From Verrucomicrobiota bacterium (GTDB lineage: Bacteria; Verrucomicrobiota; Verrucomicrobiia; Opitutales; Opitutaceae), in contig JAEZGX010000012.1 in the NCBI GenBank assembly GCA_023416735.1, positions 186,001 to 250,000 of the forward strand: a stretch of 64,000 nt of DNA, read 5' to 3'. The notes under the pieces were generated by a model. The model worked only from the letters and a program-made list of their open reading frames with translations, was not told the origin of the DNA and did not search any database. The translations under genes and the position numbers were made by a program. Below are positions 41,645-50,332 of this stretch, in pieces. The first letter of the stretch is position 1; every line of letters starts with the position of its first letter.

Positions 41645-43384
41645 ATGCGCACTGCTTCCGTCCACCCGTCCCGCTTCATGCAGACGATCGATTACGCCAT
41701 CCTCGCTTCCTATCTCGTCGCCCTCGCCTTCATCGGAATCCTTCTCGCCCGCCGTGCGGGTGAAAGCAGCGAAGCCTACTTTCTCGGCGGACGCGCCATG
41801 CCGTGGTGGGCGCTCGGCGCATCCGGCATGGCCAGCAATCTCGACGTCGCCGGCACCATGGCGATCGTCGCGTTGATACATCTCTACGGTCTGCACGGCT
41901 TCTTCGTCGAATTGCGCGGCGGCGTCGTTCTTCCCATCGCCGTCTTCCTCGCCTTCATGGGCAAATGGCACCGTCGCTCCGCCGTCATGACCACGGCCGA
42001 ATGGATGCTCCTTCGCTTCGGCCGCGGACTCCAAGGCCGCGCCGCTCGCACCACCGCCGCGCTCACCTACATCATCATCACCGTTGCGATGGTCGTGTTC
42101 TTCTTCACGGCCGGCGGAAAATTCCTCGCCGAATTTCTCCCTTTCACCCCGCTGCAATGCACGCTCGGCATGGCCGTGGTCACGTTTGTCTACACCCTCA
42201 TCGGCGGAATCTACGCGGTCGTGTGGACCGATGTCTTCCAAGCCGTGATCATCGCCGCGGCCGCGATCTACATCTCCGTAATCGCCGCTCAACAGGTCAC
42301 TCCCGATCTCCTCGCCGCCTGGCCCGGCGCCGCGCTCAACCAATTCATTCCCACACTGGGCAATCATTCCGCGCTCGCTCCCTACGAACCGTTCGGCTGG
42401 TTCCTCGCCATCTGGGCACTCAAAGGCCTCCTTGAGGGCCTCGGCGGCAGTGGCGGTTCCGCTTACATGGCGCAACGCTACTACGCCGCCCGCACCGATG
42501 CCGAGTGCCAGAAAATCGGCATGCTCTGGACCGTTCTTTTCGCCTTCCGCTGGCCCATGGTCCTGGGCTTCGCGATCCTCGCCGTCACCCTCGGACTCGA
42601 CGGCTCCTCCATCGCCGATGCCGAACGCGTCCTCCCGCTCGTCCTTCAATCCGACTACTTCCCGCCCGGCATCCGCGGCCTGGTCATCGCCGCCCTGCTT
42701 GCTGCCGCCATGTCCACGTTCGACAGCACGATCAACGCCGGCGCGTCCTACATCGTCAAAGATCTCTACGAACCCTTCCGTCCACGCGCCTCCTCCCGCG
42801 AGCTCGTTTGGGCCGGCTATCTCGCTTCCGGCCTGATCGTGGGAGCCGGCCTGGTCATCGCCCTCGCCGCCGGCGCCAGCGTCCTCGGCGTCTGGGTCAG
42901 CATCGTCATGCTGCTTTTTCCCGCCTTCCTCGTTCCGGTTGCTCTCCGTTGGTATTGGCCTCGTTTCAACGGCGCCGGCTTCGCCCTCGGCGTCGCCGCC
43001 GGTTTCGCCGCCGCCTTCATCCTCTTCCGCCTCCAACTCGACCACTGGAACGAGGCCCAACAATTCCTCGTCATCGCCGGCACCTCCCTCGTCTTCTCCC
43101 TTCTCGCCACCTGGGCAACCGCGCCTGTCGCCACCGATGAACTTCGCGCCTTCTACCAACGCATCCGTCCGCTCGGGCTCTGGCCTCGCGACTGGCGCAG
43201 CGCCGCCGATTCCGTCGAACACCGCTCCGATATCCTTCGCCTCGGCGCCGCGCTTCTCTGGCAAATTCTCACCTTCCTCATTCCCATGGGCGCTGTCCTC
43301 GGAATGTGGATACCGGTCACTATCGCTTCTCTCCTCTGGCTCGCCCTCCTCGCCCACCTGCTCCGCGCCCTCCCCGCCAAATAG
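41645..43384 (+). CDS. Sodium:solute symporter (SSS) family transporter
   Basis: The protein of up to 579 residues has about 13-14 membrane helices. The start of helix 1 is DYAILASYLVALAFIGILLA, followed by SEAYFLGGRAMPWWALGAS, a hallmark of the SSS family. Further on are GGIYAVVWTDVFQAVII and the sodium-binding-region STFDSTINAGASYIVKDLY. The substrate (sugar, amino acid, carboxylate or nucleobase) cannot be told from sequence; the architecture with an N-terminal FLGGR block resembles sugar/urea-type members of Verrucomicrobia. Starts at 41645 or 41678 are both possible. Confidence 0.9.
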   Translation: MRTASVHPSRFMQTIDYAILASYLVALAFIGILLARRAGESSEAYFLGGRAMPWWALGASGMASNLDVAGTMAIVALIHLYGLHGFFVELRGGVVLPIAVFLAFMGKWHRRSAVMTTAEWMLLRFGRGLQGRAARTTAALTYIIITVAMVVFFFTAGGKFLAEFLPFTPLQCTLGMAVVTFVYTLIGGIYAVVWTDVFQAVIIAAAAIYISVIAAQQVTPDLLAAWPGAALNQFIPTLGNHSALAPYEPFGWFLAIWALKGLLEGLGGSGGSAYMAQRYYAARTDAECQKIGMLWTVLFAFRWPMVLGFAILAVTLGLDGSSIADAERVLPLVLQSDYFPPGIRGLVIAALLAAAMSTFDSTINAGASYIVKDLYEPFRPRASSRELVWAGYLASGLIVGAGLVIALAAGASVLGVWVSIVMLLFPAFLVPVALRWYWPRFNGAGFALGVAAGFAAAFILFRLQLDHWNEAQQFLVIAGTSLVFSLLATWATAPVATDELRAFYQRIRPLGLWPRDWRSAADSVEHRSDILRLGAALLWQILTFLIPMGAVLGMWIPVTIASLLWLALLAHLLRALPAK

Positions 43385-43385
43385 G

Positions 43386-43419
43386 ACTCTTTCTCTTTCC
43401 TCTTTATCTTTCTCCTTCG
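43386..43419. repeat. Pyrimidine word repeat (CTCTTTCTCTTTCC type)
   Basis: GACTCTTTCTCTTTCCTC then TTTATCTTTCTCCTTCGCC directly after the symporter stop. Member of the pyrimidine family also at 21921, 48110, 49206 and 50506. Confidence 0.55.
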
Positions 43420-43483
43420 CCTATTCGATCCGCCCCGCCCCCCTTTCCCCCGAACCACCGCTCTCCTCGCCGGTCGAAGAGCC

Positions 43484-44506
43484 ATGCCTCGCACCCGCTC
43501 CGACACCTCTCGCGATTGCTGGCAACTTCTGCGCTCGCGCTACGAATCCCAGGGCCTGGTGCTCGCCCTCGGCGCCGGCGTCTCCGCCGGTTGCGGACTT
43601 CCTAACTGGCCTGAACTCCTTCTGCGCGTAGGCGAATGCTGCCTTCCCCAGCGGCAGGGACAAAAAACCGTCCAGGCATTGATCGACACCGGCGCAACCT
43701 TTCCTGCCATCGCCGGCATCCTCGAATCCAAAACGCCGCGCGGCCGGCGCTTCTCCGACATCCTGCGCGAGCAACTCTATCGCGACTTCCCGTTCCACGA
43801 CGCCATCACGACCGCCGCACAGCGCCGCAAACTCGTCGATTTCGTCCACGCCCACAGTCCCACGATGCGCGCCGTCACCGCGCTTTGCGTGCAACGCGAC
43901 TCCTCCCGCCCCGAGTTCCTCCCCAACCCGCGCATTCGCGCCGTCGTCAACTTCAACCTCGACGCCGTCCTCCGCACCTACGCCGCCGCTCGTTACGACG
44001 CCTACCTTTTCCGCACCATCGAGCGCGCCGACAAAACTCAGCGCCTTGGCCGCATCCCCATCTACCACATGCATGGGCTGCTCAAGTTCGGTCGCCACCA
44101 CCGCGAGGACGACACCCACGAACTCCGCTCCGTCTTCACCGAGGGCGAATACTTCGACGTCTTCAACCAGCCCCACAGCGTGTTCAATTACACGTTCCTG
44201 TATCTGCTTCGCGAATACAACTGCCTCTTCATCGGCCTCTCAATGAATGACGAAAACATCCGCCGCCTCCTTCACTACTCCACCGCGGAACGTCGCCGGC
44301 AGACCGGACGCGACGCCTCGAGTCCGCGCGTCGCCCTGCGCCACTTCGCCATCCTTCGCCGCACCACCTCCCGCGAAGTCGACGAACTCATCGACATTTC
44401 CCTCCGGCGTCTCGGCACCCGCGCCCTGTGGATCGATTCCTTCGACGAAATTCCCTCCCGCTTTGCCGCCGTTTACGGCCGTGATGCCTGGCCGAACGTG
44501 TATTGA
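43484..44506 (+). CDS. SIR2-like NAD-binding domain protein
   Basis: The protein of 340 residues is built around a SIR2-like fold (SIR2_2 type). Visible motifs are the nucleotide loop LALGAGVSAGCGLPNWPEL (residues 27-45), the NFNLD motif (156-160) where sirtuins have N-x-D, the catalytic-histidine motif YHMHG (194-198) and the late LFIGLSMNDENIRRLL (248-263). There is no zinc-ribbon typical of deacetylase sirtuins. Related domains hydrolyse NAD+ in several anti-phage systems (Thoeris ThsA, DSR, SIR2-HerA), but no partner gene is adjacent. The role is therefore open: stand-alone NADase-type defence, or metabolism. Confidence 0.8.
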   Translation: MPRTRSDTSRDCWQLLRSRYESQGLVLALGAGVSAGCGLPNWPELLLRVGECCLPQRQGQKTVQALIDTGATFPAIAGILESKTPRGRRFSDILREQLYRDFPFHDAITTAAQRRKLVDFVHAHSPTMRAVTALCVQRDSSRPEFLPNPRIRAVVNFNLDAVLRTYAAARYDAYLFRTIERADKTQRLGRIPIYHMHGLLKFGRHHREDDTHELRSVFTEGEYFDVFNQPHSVFNYTFLYLLREYNCLFIGLSMNDENIRRLLHYSTAERRRQTGRDASSPRVALRHFAILRRTTSREVDELIDISLRRLGTRALWIDSFDEIPSRFAAVYGRDAWPNVY

Positions 44507-44543
44507 AGTTCCCGCTACACCTGTAGAGGACGCCCTCGGCGCG

Positions 44544-45806
44544 CTACTCCACTTGCAGCGCCCGCCTCGCCAGCGTCTTCGAACGCTGGCCCGCCACATA
44601 GCGAATCTCCATCGCCCCCGCCTCTTTCGGCGCCGCGATCTTCACCGGCGATCCTTTCTTGGTTTCCGCATACGCTGCATACCTTCCTTCCGGCAGATCC
44701 GCCGGCACGATCGTGATGTAATCGCCCGCGTGATTCGGCCCTGTCCACGTGACCTCCACCATCTCGCCGGCCTTCACTGTTCCAACCGCGTTCAGCGTCA
44801 CCTCCGCCGCCACAATCCGGATGTCCCGCCGTCCCAAAACGCGTCCGCCCTGCCCCGACATATACCTGAGCTCCGCCTCCCCGGCCTCAATCGGCGCCGT
44901 CACCTGCAACGTCGACCCATGCCGTGTCTCGCGATAGTTTCCATACTGCCCGTCCTTCGTCTCCTTTGCCACGATCGTGATGTAATCCTGCGTATTGTTC
45001 GGCCCCTTCCATTCCACCTCTACCTCCGATCTCGCCACCACTTCCCGCGGCGCCGATAAATCGATCTCCACCCCCGTCACCTCGATCGCCCGCCGCGCCA
45101 ATGTTTTCGCGCCTTGCCCCGTCACATAACGCAACTCCCACGCGCCCGCTTCCGGCGGCATCTTCAACTTCAGCGGCGAACCCTGCTTCGTTTCCGCATA
45201 ATTTCCATATTTCCCCTCCGGCGTTTCCACCCGCACGACCGTCACGTAATCCTGCGCATTGTTCGGCCCCGTCCACGCCACCTCGATTTCGCTGCCCAAC
45301 ACCGCCTCCGCCGGTGCGTCCAGCGTCGCTTCCGCCGCGACGACCCGCAGCGTAGCCCGCCCCAACACCGCTCGCGCTTTCAATGTCATGTAACGCAACT
45401 CCCATTCGCCCGCGTCGACCGGCGCCGTGAGCTCCAGCGGATTCCCTTTCCGCACGTCTCCATAGGTCCCATTCGCGCCCTCGGCTGCACCCGCTTTCAC
45501 GATCGTGATAAAATCCCGCTCATTGTCCGGCCCTGACCAACGCACCGAAAATCTCGCGCCCGCGCCCACCTCGCGCGGAGCCTCGATCGTCGCTGGCGAC
45601 AACACTTCCTCCTCCCCCTTCTTCGGCTCCACCGGCTCGCTCGCCATTGGTCGGGCGTCCGTTGTCTCGCTCAGTTCCTGCGCCGCCGTCGCCGGCGTCA
45701 CGCCCGTAGCCTCCGGCTGGCATCGCACCAGCAACAACAACAACACCGCTATAATCAGCACCACCCCCACGATCACCGCATTCCGCCGACGAGCCCCAGT
45801 GTTCAT
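44544..45806 (-). CDS. Membrane-anchored protein with four tandem Ig-like repeats
   Basis: The 420-residue protein has an N-terminal membrane anchor (residues 9-27) and a Pro/Glu-rich spacer. It then has four repeats of about 86 residues (72-157, 158-244, 247-332, 335-420). Each repeat carries the pattern V.W.GP.N..DYITIV, a YG.Y.ET..GSPL block, an EAG..ELRY block and a closing TLARRAIEV-like strand. This matches an Ig-like repeat seen C-terminal to vWA or other domains in some Proteobacteria. A location on the outer face of the inner membrane is inferred from the charge of the N-terminus. No enzymatic domain is present. It is convergent with the SIR2-like gene. Confidence 0.78.
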   Translation of the reverse strand: MNTGARRRNAVIVGVVLIIAVLLLLLVRCQPEATGVTPATAAQELSETTDARPMASEPVEPKKGEEEVLSPATIEAPREVGAGARFSVRWSGPDNERDFITIVKAGAAEGANGTYGDVRKGNPLELTAPVDAGEWELRYMTLKARAVLGRATLRVVAAEATLDAPAEAVLGSEIEVAWTGPNNAQDYVTVVRVETPEGKYGNYAETKQGSPLKLKMPPEAGAWELRYVTGQGAKTLARRAIEVTGVEIDLSAPREVVARSEVEVEWKGPNNTQDYITIVAKETKDGQYGNYRETRHGSTLQVTAPIEAGEAELRYMSGQGGRVLGRRDIRIVAAEVTLNAVGTVKAGEMVEVTWTGPNHAGDYITIVPADLPEGRYAAYAETKKGSPVKIAAPKEAGAMEIRYVAGQRSKTLARRALQVE

Positions 45807-45879
45807 CCCTTTCCCCTAACATCCTCGCCCTCTGCCACAATCCTGCCCCGCCTACCTTCACCCCGAAAAACATCCCCGG

Positions 45880-46662
45880 CTAACCCTCACTCTCCAGACG
45901 CGGTTCGATCACGCCCCTCAGCATTCGAACTCCCGGCGGAGGCCACCCTTCCGGCAAGTCTTCCCAATCCTCCTGACGTCCATAAGGCGTCATATCCAGA
46001 AACGCGGCCGGCAGGAACAAATGATCCAGCCCCCGCGCAAACGCGGAATACGTGTGATACACCGCATCCCCGTCCCGCACGAAAACGCTGTTCACCGTCC
46101 AATCGCCCTTCAAATCCTCCGCCTTCATCCCCGCCGCGATGAGCTCTGCCTTGTTGCGATAATTGTATTCGATCGGCGCCTTCGCCTCATCGAGCGTCAC
46201 ATGGAAGTCGTAGTTGAAATCGCTTCCTTCCGACGAATACCACGGAAACGTCCACCCTTTCTCCTGCTGCGTTTTCTCGATCGCCGCGATCGGCGCGCGC
46301 GACACTGCCACGAAGGTCACGTCCTTTTCCGCCAGCACGGCCCGCATCTTTGGATTGTCGAATCCCGTATCCGCCGCCGCCGTGCAACCCATGCAATGCC
46401 CGCGCTCATCGTTCCACATGAAGTGATGCACATACAATTGCCGCCGTCCTTCGAACAACTCCACCAACCTCACCCGCTTTCCGCCGGACGCCGTGAAAAC
46501 ATAATCCTTGGTCACCTTCACCATCGGCAGCCGTCGCCGCTTCGCCGCCAGCGCATCGCGCGCTCGCGTCAGCGCTTTCTCTTCCGCCAGCAATTCCTTT
46601 CGCGCCTTCAACCATTCGTCGCGCGACACCACTCTCGGCAGGCCAAATGTCAGTGTGCTCAT
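45880..46662 (-). CDS. DUF899 family thioredoxin-fold protein
   Basis: The 260-residue protein belongs to DUF899: VSRDEWLKARKELLAEEKAL at the N-terminus, the family's YVFTASGGKRVRLVELFEGR, and HHFMWNDERGHCMGCTAAAD with a CxxC pair in the position of the thioredoxin active site. The middle contains GWTFPWYSSEGSDFNYDFHV and the C-terminus HTYSAFARGLDHL. The family is thought to have a thioredoxin-like fold, but its reaction is unknown. The start at 46662 (MSTLTFG) is chosen over a longer frame without similarity. Confidence 0.88.
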   Translation of the reverse strand: MSTLTFGLPRVVSRDEWLKARKELLAEEKALTRARDALAAKRRRLPMVKVTKDYVFTASGGKRVRLVELFEGRRQLYVHHFMWNDERGHCMGCTAAADTGFDNPKMRAVLAEKDVTFVAVSRAPIAAIEKTQQEKGWTFPWYSSEGSDFNYDFHVTLDEAKAPIEYNYRNKAELIAAGMKAEDLKGDWTVNSVFVRDGDAVYHTYSAFARGLDHLFLPAAFLDMTPYGRQEDWEDLPEGWPPPGVRMLRGVIEPRLESEG

Positions 46663-46762
46663 AAATGATGATCTCCACCTGATCGACGAACCACCCCGCC
46701 GCGAACGGACATCCCGCCCCAACTTTCCTAAAATTCACCAGTCCGTGGTCCCTTAGCCTTTT

Positions 46763-47509
46763 TCAACCTCTCACTCTGACCACCACCGGATCTTCGTGCC
46801 CCGCAAAATACGTCTCTCGCCTCACCGTCACCTGGTCCCCGCTCGTCACATCTTTCGAATACGCGATCGTTCTCGTCACCTGCCACTCGACTTCGCTCCC
46901 CCGCTCATCCCCCGAAATATCCAGCGTCTGCAAGCTCACGCCAAACCCCGCGAAATACCCTTCAAACGCCGGCCCGAGTTTATCGATTACTTCCGCCGCC
47001 ACACTTGAGCCCAGCACGTGATCGATCTCTCCGAAAAACCGCGCCCGCATCCCCGCTCCCGTCTCAACATACCCCGGCACATCCATCCGCCATCGACCAG
47101 GCGCGATCACCTGCACCGCCCCAATTTCCGCTTCCACCACTCCCCGCCACACCTGCATCCGACGCGTCACCTCGGCCAGCGCCGCCCACTGCTCCGGCGC
47201 CAGTTCCAGCCCCGTCCCATCCGCCATCTGCTGCAACTCGATCGTCTCCGCCAACACCGCATTCTCCTCTTCCGTCGCTTCCACCACCTCCATCGCAGCC
47301 GCGAACGACCGCCCCCGATTGAGTGGAGACAGCGAGTGGTTCTTCCTCTCGCGCGTTTCCGCTTCCGCTCTCCAAATCTCTTTCCCGGCCCGCCCGAGCG
47401 CCTCTCCATCACACCTCGCGCCACGTTCCCTCACCGCCCGAAAACCCGCCAACGCCCCGCCGATCACCCCCATCACCAGCAGGATACCTGCGACTCGGCG
47501 CGCGCGCAT
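46763..47509 (-). CDS. Hypothetical membrane-anchored protein
   Basis: I do not recognise this 248-residue protein. It has an N-terminal hydrophobic segment (residues 4-24, RVAGILLVMGVIGGALAG), a glutamate-rich helical middle (EVVEATEEENAVLAETIELQ, about residues 70-90) and a C-terminal beta-rich half (from about 150) rich in Val, Thr and Arg. There is no catalytic motif. The ATG at 47509 is preferred over TTG at 47521. It lies upstream of the DUF899 gene on the same strand and may share its transcript. Confidence 0.6.
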   Translation of the reverse strand: MRARRVAGILLVMGVIGGALAGFRAVRERGARCDGEALGRAGKEIWRAEAETRERKNHSLSPLNRGRSFAAAMEVVEATEEENAVLAETIELQQMADGTGLELAPEQWAALAEVTRRMQVWRGVVEAEIGAVQVIAPGRWRMDVPGYVETGAGMRARFFGEIDHVLGSSVAAEVIDKLGPAFEGYFAGFGVSLQTLDISGDERGSEVEWQVTRTIAYSKDVTSGDQVTVRRETYFAGHEDPVVVRVRG

Positions 47510-47637
47510 GCGCCCAAACAATCCACCCGTCCCCCACGCGCCACAAAATAATCCAAAATTTCTCTAAAGTTTTTCGCTCCCCGGCCGACCGCCCCGCTCG
47601 CGAACTCACCCACTTAGCCTCCAAAGCCGCCCGATTT

Positions 47638-47672
47638 CAGCGTTTCAGCTTTTCAGCGTTTCAGCTTTTCCG
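47638..47672. repeat. CTCAGCT-type word repeat (TTTCAGC units) before the J-domain gene
   Basis: Four consecutive units: TTTCAGCGTTTCAGCTTTTC then AGCGTTTCAGCTTTTCCGCC. They end a few bases before the GTG start at 47685. Confidence 0.6.
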
Positions 47673-47684
47673 CCTCCTCATTCA

Positions 47685-48107
47685 GTGCGCACCCACTACG
47701 ACACGCTCAAGGTCTCCCGCGACGCCCCCATCGAGGTCATCCAAGCCGCCTACCGTTCCCTCGCGCGCAAATACCACCCCGACCACGATCACAGCCGCAC
47801 GGCCGAAAACGAAGCCGCCATGAAGGCCATCAACGCCGCCTACGAGGTCCTCAGCGATCCCGCCCGCCGCGCCGCCTACGACCGCAACCTCGCGCAAAAT
47901 CTCTCCAGCCGCACCACCTCTGCCTCTCGCCGCCGCCCTGCCGCCGACCGCCCGGTCGACGACTTTCGCCGCACGCTCGTCACCATCCTGATCTCCGTCT
48001 GCTATTTCGGCGCCGCGTTCTTGATGCTCCGCAACCCCGGTCTCCGTTACCTCGGCATCCTCATGCTCCTCGCCAGCCTCCTCTACTTCCGCCCCCGCCG
48101 CCGCTAA
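47685..48107 (+). CDS. Membrane-anchored J-domain protein
   Basis: The 140-residue protein has an N-terminal J domain (residues 3-66): helix II ending in LARKYHPDHDH with the HPD motif that stimulates DnaK ATPase, and then AINAAYEVLSDPARRAAYDR. A short Arg/Ser/Pro-rich linker leads to a C-terminal hydrophobic pair of helices (residues 100-133). It is probably a membrane-tethered DnaK co-chaperone rather than full DnaJ, since the G/F region and zinc domain are missing. The start is GTG at 47685, just after a word repeat. Confidence 0.87.
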   Translation: MRTHYDTLKVSRDAPIEVIQAAYRSLARKYHPDHDHSRTAENEAAMKAINAAYEVLSDPARRAAYDRNLAQNLSSRTTSASRRRPAADRPVDDFRRTLVTILISVCYFGAAFLMLRNPGLRYLGILMLLASLLYFRPRRR

Positions 48108-48109
48108 CA

Positions 48110-48190
48110 TCGTTCTCGTTCTTCGTTCTCGTTCTCACCCGCTCGCCCCCGCCCCTAGAAATCGTTCTCCTTCCTCTTTATCTTTCGCTT
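48110..48190. repeat. Pyrimidine word repeat (CGTTCTCGTTC), long copy
   Basis: CGTTCTCGTTCTTCGTTCTC then GTTCTCACCC, and after 30 bases ATCGTTCTCCTTCCTC and TTTATCTTTCGCTTCC. It starts right after the J-domain gene stop. Confidence 0.6.
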
Positions 48191-48224
48191 CCTCCGCAAA
48201 CGCCAAACGACCTCCTGCTCTAGA

Positions 48225-48250
48225 CTCTGGGCTCTTGGCTCTCAGCATTC
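48225..48250. repeat. CTCAGC-type word before panE
   Basis: GACTCTGGGCTCTTGGCTCTC then AGC, ten bases before the panE start. Confidence 0.45.
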
Positions 48251-48259
48251 CCCTCAGCC

Positions 48260-49183
48260 ATGACCATCGCCATCCTCGGCTCCGGCGCCCTCGGACTCTA
48301 CTACGGCACACGTCTCGCCCTCGCCGGCCACGACGTCCGCTTTCTGATTCGCAGCGATCTTCCCACCATTCGCGCCCGCGGCTCGATCCTCGCGCATCTC
48401 AACGAATCCCAGGAAACCCTCGAACTTCGCCCCGCCGCCGCGTTCACCGACACGGCCGATATCGGCCCGGTCGATCTCGTCTTCGTCACGCTCAAAGCCA
48501 CCGCCAACGACTCCCTCGCCCAACTCCTGCCGCCTCTCCTCCATCCCGACACCGCGGTCCTCACGATCCAAAACGGACTCGGCCCCGACGAACATCTCGC
48601 CTCTCTCGTCGGCGCTCACCGCGTCCTCAGCGGCCTCGGCATAATCGGCGCCACCCGCACCGCTCCCGCCGAAGTCACCGTCTATCGCGCCGGCTTCATC
48701 ATCCTCGGCGAATTCTCCGGCCCCGCCAGCGATCGCACCCGCCATCTAGCCGACACCCTCGACGCCGCCCACATCCGCATCCAACTCACCGACGACGTCC
48801 ATTCCGCCCGCTGGCACAAACTCGTCTGGAACGTCCCGTTCAACGGCCTCGCCATCGCCGCCGGTGGACTCACCACCGACCGCATCTGCACCGATCCCGC
48901 CCTCGTCGCCCGCGCCCGCGCGCTGATGCAAGACGTCCAACGCGCCGCCGCCGCCCATTACGTCACGATCACCGACACCTTCATCGAAGAACAGCTTCGC
49001 GTCACGCCACCCATGGGCGCCTATCAACCTTCCAGCCTCGTCGACTACCTCGCCGGCCGCGAAGTCGAACTCGACCCGATCTGGGGCGAACCCCTCCGCC
49101 GCGCCCGCGCGAAAGGCATCGACACCCCCGCCCTCGCCCAACTCTACGCCGACCTCCGCACCAAGCTCGCCCCTAAGCGCTAA
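48260..49183 (+). CDS. panE: 2-dehydropantoate 2-reductase (PanE-like ketopantoate reductase)
   Basis: PanE reduces 2-dehydropantoate to D-pantoate with NADPH in pantothenate/CoA synthesis. The 307 residues contain the N-terminal nucleotide site ILGSGALGLYYGTRLA (residues 4-19), the conserved LKATANDSLAQLL and IQNGLGPDEHLA, and the C-terminal domain with the catalytic-lysine segment WHKLVWNVPFNGL. The central CMGATRT-like region is IIGATRTAPAEV. No other pan genes are adjacent, so annotation rests on the sequence alone; members of this family may act on other 2-oxoacids. Confidence 0.9.
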   Translation: MTIAILGSGALGLYYGTRLALAGHDVRFLIRSDLPTIRARGSILAHLNESQETLELRPAAAFTDTADIGPVDLVFVTLKATANDSLAQLLPPLLHPDTAVLTIQNGLGPDEHLASLVGAHRVLSGLGIIGATRTAPAEVTVYRAGFIILGEFSGPASDRTRHLADTLDAAHIRIQLTDDVHSARWHKLVWNVPFNGLAIAAGGLTTDRICTDPALVARARALMQDVQRAAAAHYVTITDTFIEEQLRVTPPMGAYQPSSLVDYLAGREVELDPIWGEPLRRARAKGIDTPALAQLYADLRTKLAPKR

Positions 49184-49205
49184 GTCATCCGACTCAGCTC
49201 CGGAA

Positions 49206-49240
49206 TCTTTCTCTTTCCTCGTTCTCGTTCTCTTTCTCCC
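49206..49240. repeat. Pyrimidine word repeat (CTTTCCTCGTTCTCGTTC)
   Basis: CTTTCTCTTTCCTCGTTCTC then GTTCTCTTTCTCCC, between panE and the next word run. Very similar in content to 21921-21960. Confidence 0.6.
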
Positions 49241-49249
49241 GCCCTGTTG

Positions 49250-49316
49250 CTCCCTGCTCTAGGCTCTAGGCTCCGAGCTCTACGCTCCCAGCTCCCAGCT
49301 CTCAGCTCTCAGCTAA
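49250..49316. repeat. CTCAGCT/CTCTAGG word run overlapping a stop codon
   Basis: At least eight degenerate 7-base units: CTGCTCTAGGCTCTAGGCTC, CGAGCTCTACGCTC, CCAGCTCCCAGCTCTCAGC and TCTCAGCTAAG. The stop codon of the quinone oxidoreductase (TCA at 49309-49311 on the plus strand) is inside the run. Confidence 0.7.
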
Positions 49317-50280
49317 GTTCGAGCACAATCTTCCCCACATGCGCACTGCTCTCCATGAGCCGATGCGCCTCCGCCGCTTCGCTCATCGGAAACACGCGAA
49401 ACACGCTCGCTTTCACCTTTCCGGCCTCGATCAACGGCCACACCCGCCTCTCGATTTCCGCCGCCAGCGCGCTCTTAAACTCCGACTCCCGCGCCCGCAG
49501 CGTGCTCCCCGTAATTGTCAACCGCTGCGCCATCACCTGCATCAAATTCACCTCCACCTTCGCCCCCTTCGCGGTGTTGATGAACACCAGCCGTCCCTCC
49601 GGCCTCAGCAGATTTAGATTCTTCGCCACGTAGTCGCCGCCGACCATGTCGAGCACGACATCGACGCCGACGCCCTTCAACTCCACCTCGAAATCCGTCG
49701 TGCGATAATTGATACACCGTTCCGCGCCTGCCGCCTCCGCCGCGCGACACTTCTCTTCGCTCCCCGCCGTCGCGAACACCCGCGCCCCGAGCGCCCGCGC
49801 CAGTTGGATCGCCGCCATCCCGATCCCGCTCGTTCCGCCATGCACGAGCAAGGTCTCGCCCGCGCTCAGCCGTCCGCGCTGAAACACATTCGACCACACC
49901 GTGAACATTGCCTCCGGCAATGCCGCCGCATCCGTGAACGACATCTCGCGCGGCACCGGCAGACAATGCCCCGCTTCCACCACCACTTTCTCCGCATACC
50001 CTCCGCCCGCCAGCAGCGCGCACACCGCGTCGCCGACCTTCCATCGTTCGACGCCCTCGCCGCACGCCGCCACCACGCCCGCGACTTCCAACCCCGGCAC
50101 ATCCGCCGCGACACCTTTCGGCGCCGGATACTTCCCCTTCCGTTGAATCACATCCGCGCGATTCACCCCCGCCGCCTTCACCGCGATCAACACCTGCCCC
50201 GCCCCCACCCCCGGCTCCGCACGCTCCGCCACCTTCAATACTTCCGGCCCACCTGTCTGTTCGAAAACAACAGCTTTCAT
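49309..50280 (-). CDS. NADPH:quinone oxidoreductase, zinc-less MDR family
   Basis: This 323-residue medium-chain dehydrogenase/reductase is of the PIG3/quinone-reductase type. The GroES-like N-terminal domain (MKAVVFEQTGGPEVLKVAE, VKAAGVNRADVIQRKGKYP) is followed by a Rossmann domain with HGGTSGIGMAAIQLARALGA. The family C-terminus RAREFKSALAAEIE-like (RARESEFKSALAAEIERRVW) is present. No zinc-binding cysteines or histidines are conserved, consistent with the zinc-less group. It would reduce quinones or enones with NADPH. The stop codon lies in a word repeat. The start at 50280 is the canonical MKAVV. Confidence 0.92.
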   Translation of the reverse strand: MKAVVFEQTGGPEVLKVAERAEPGVGAGQVLIAVKAAGVNRADVIQRKGKYPAPKGVAADVPGLEVAGVVAACGEGVERWKVGDAVCALLAGGGYAEKVVVEAGHCLPVPREMSFTDAAALPEAMFTVWSNVFQRGRLSAGETLLVHGGTSGIGMAAIQLARALGARVFATAGSEEKCRAAEAAGAERCINYRTTDFEVELKGVGVDVVLDMVGGDYVAKNLNLLRPEGRLVFINTAKGAKVEVNLMQVMAQRLTITGSTLRARESEFKSALAAEIERRVWPLIEAGKVKASVFRVFPMSEAAEAHRLMESSAHVGKIVLELS

Positions 50281-50332
50281 CACCGCAAAGCGAACGACCA
50301 ACTCCCCGCAGGGCAATCGTCGCCGCGTGCCG

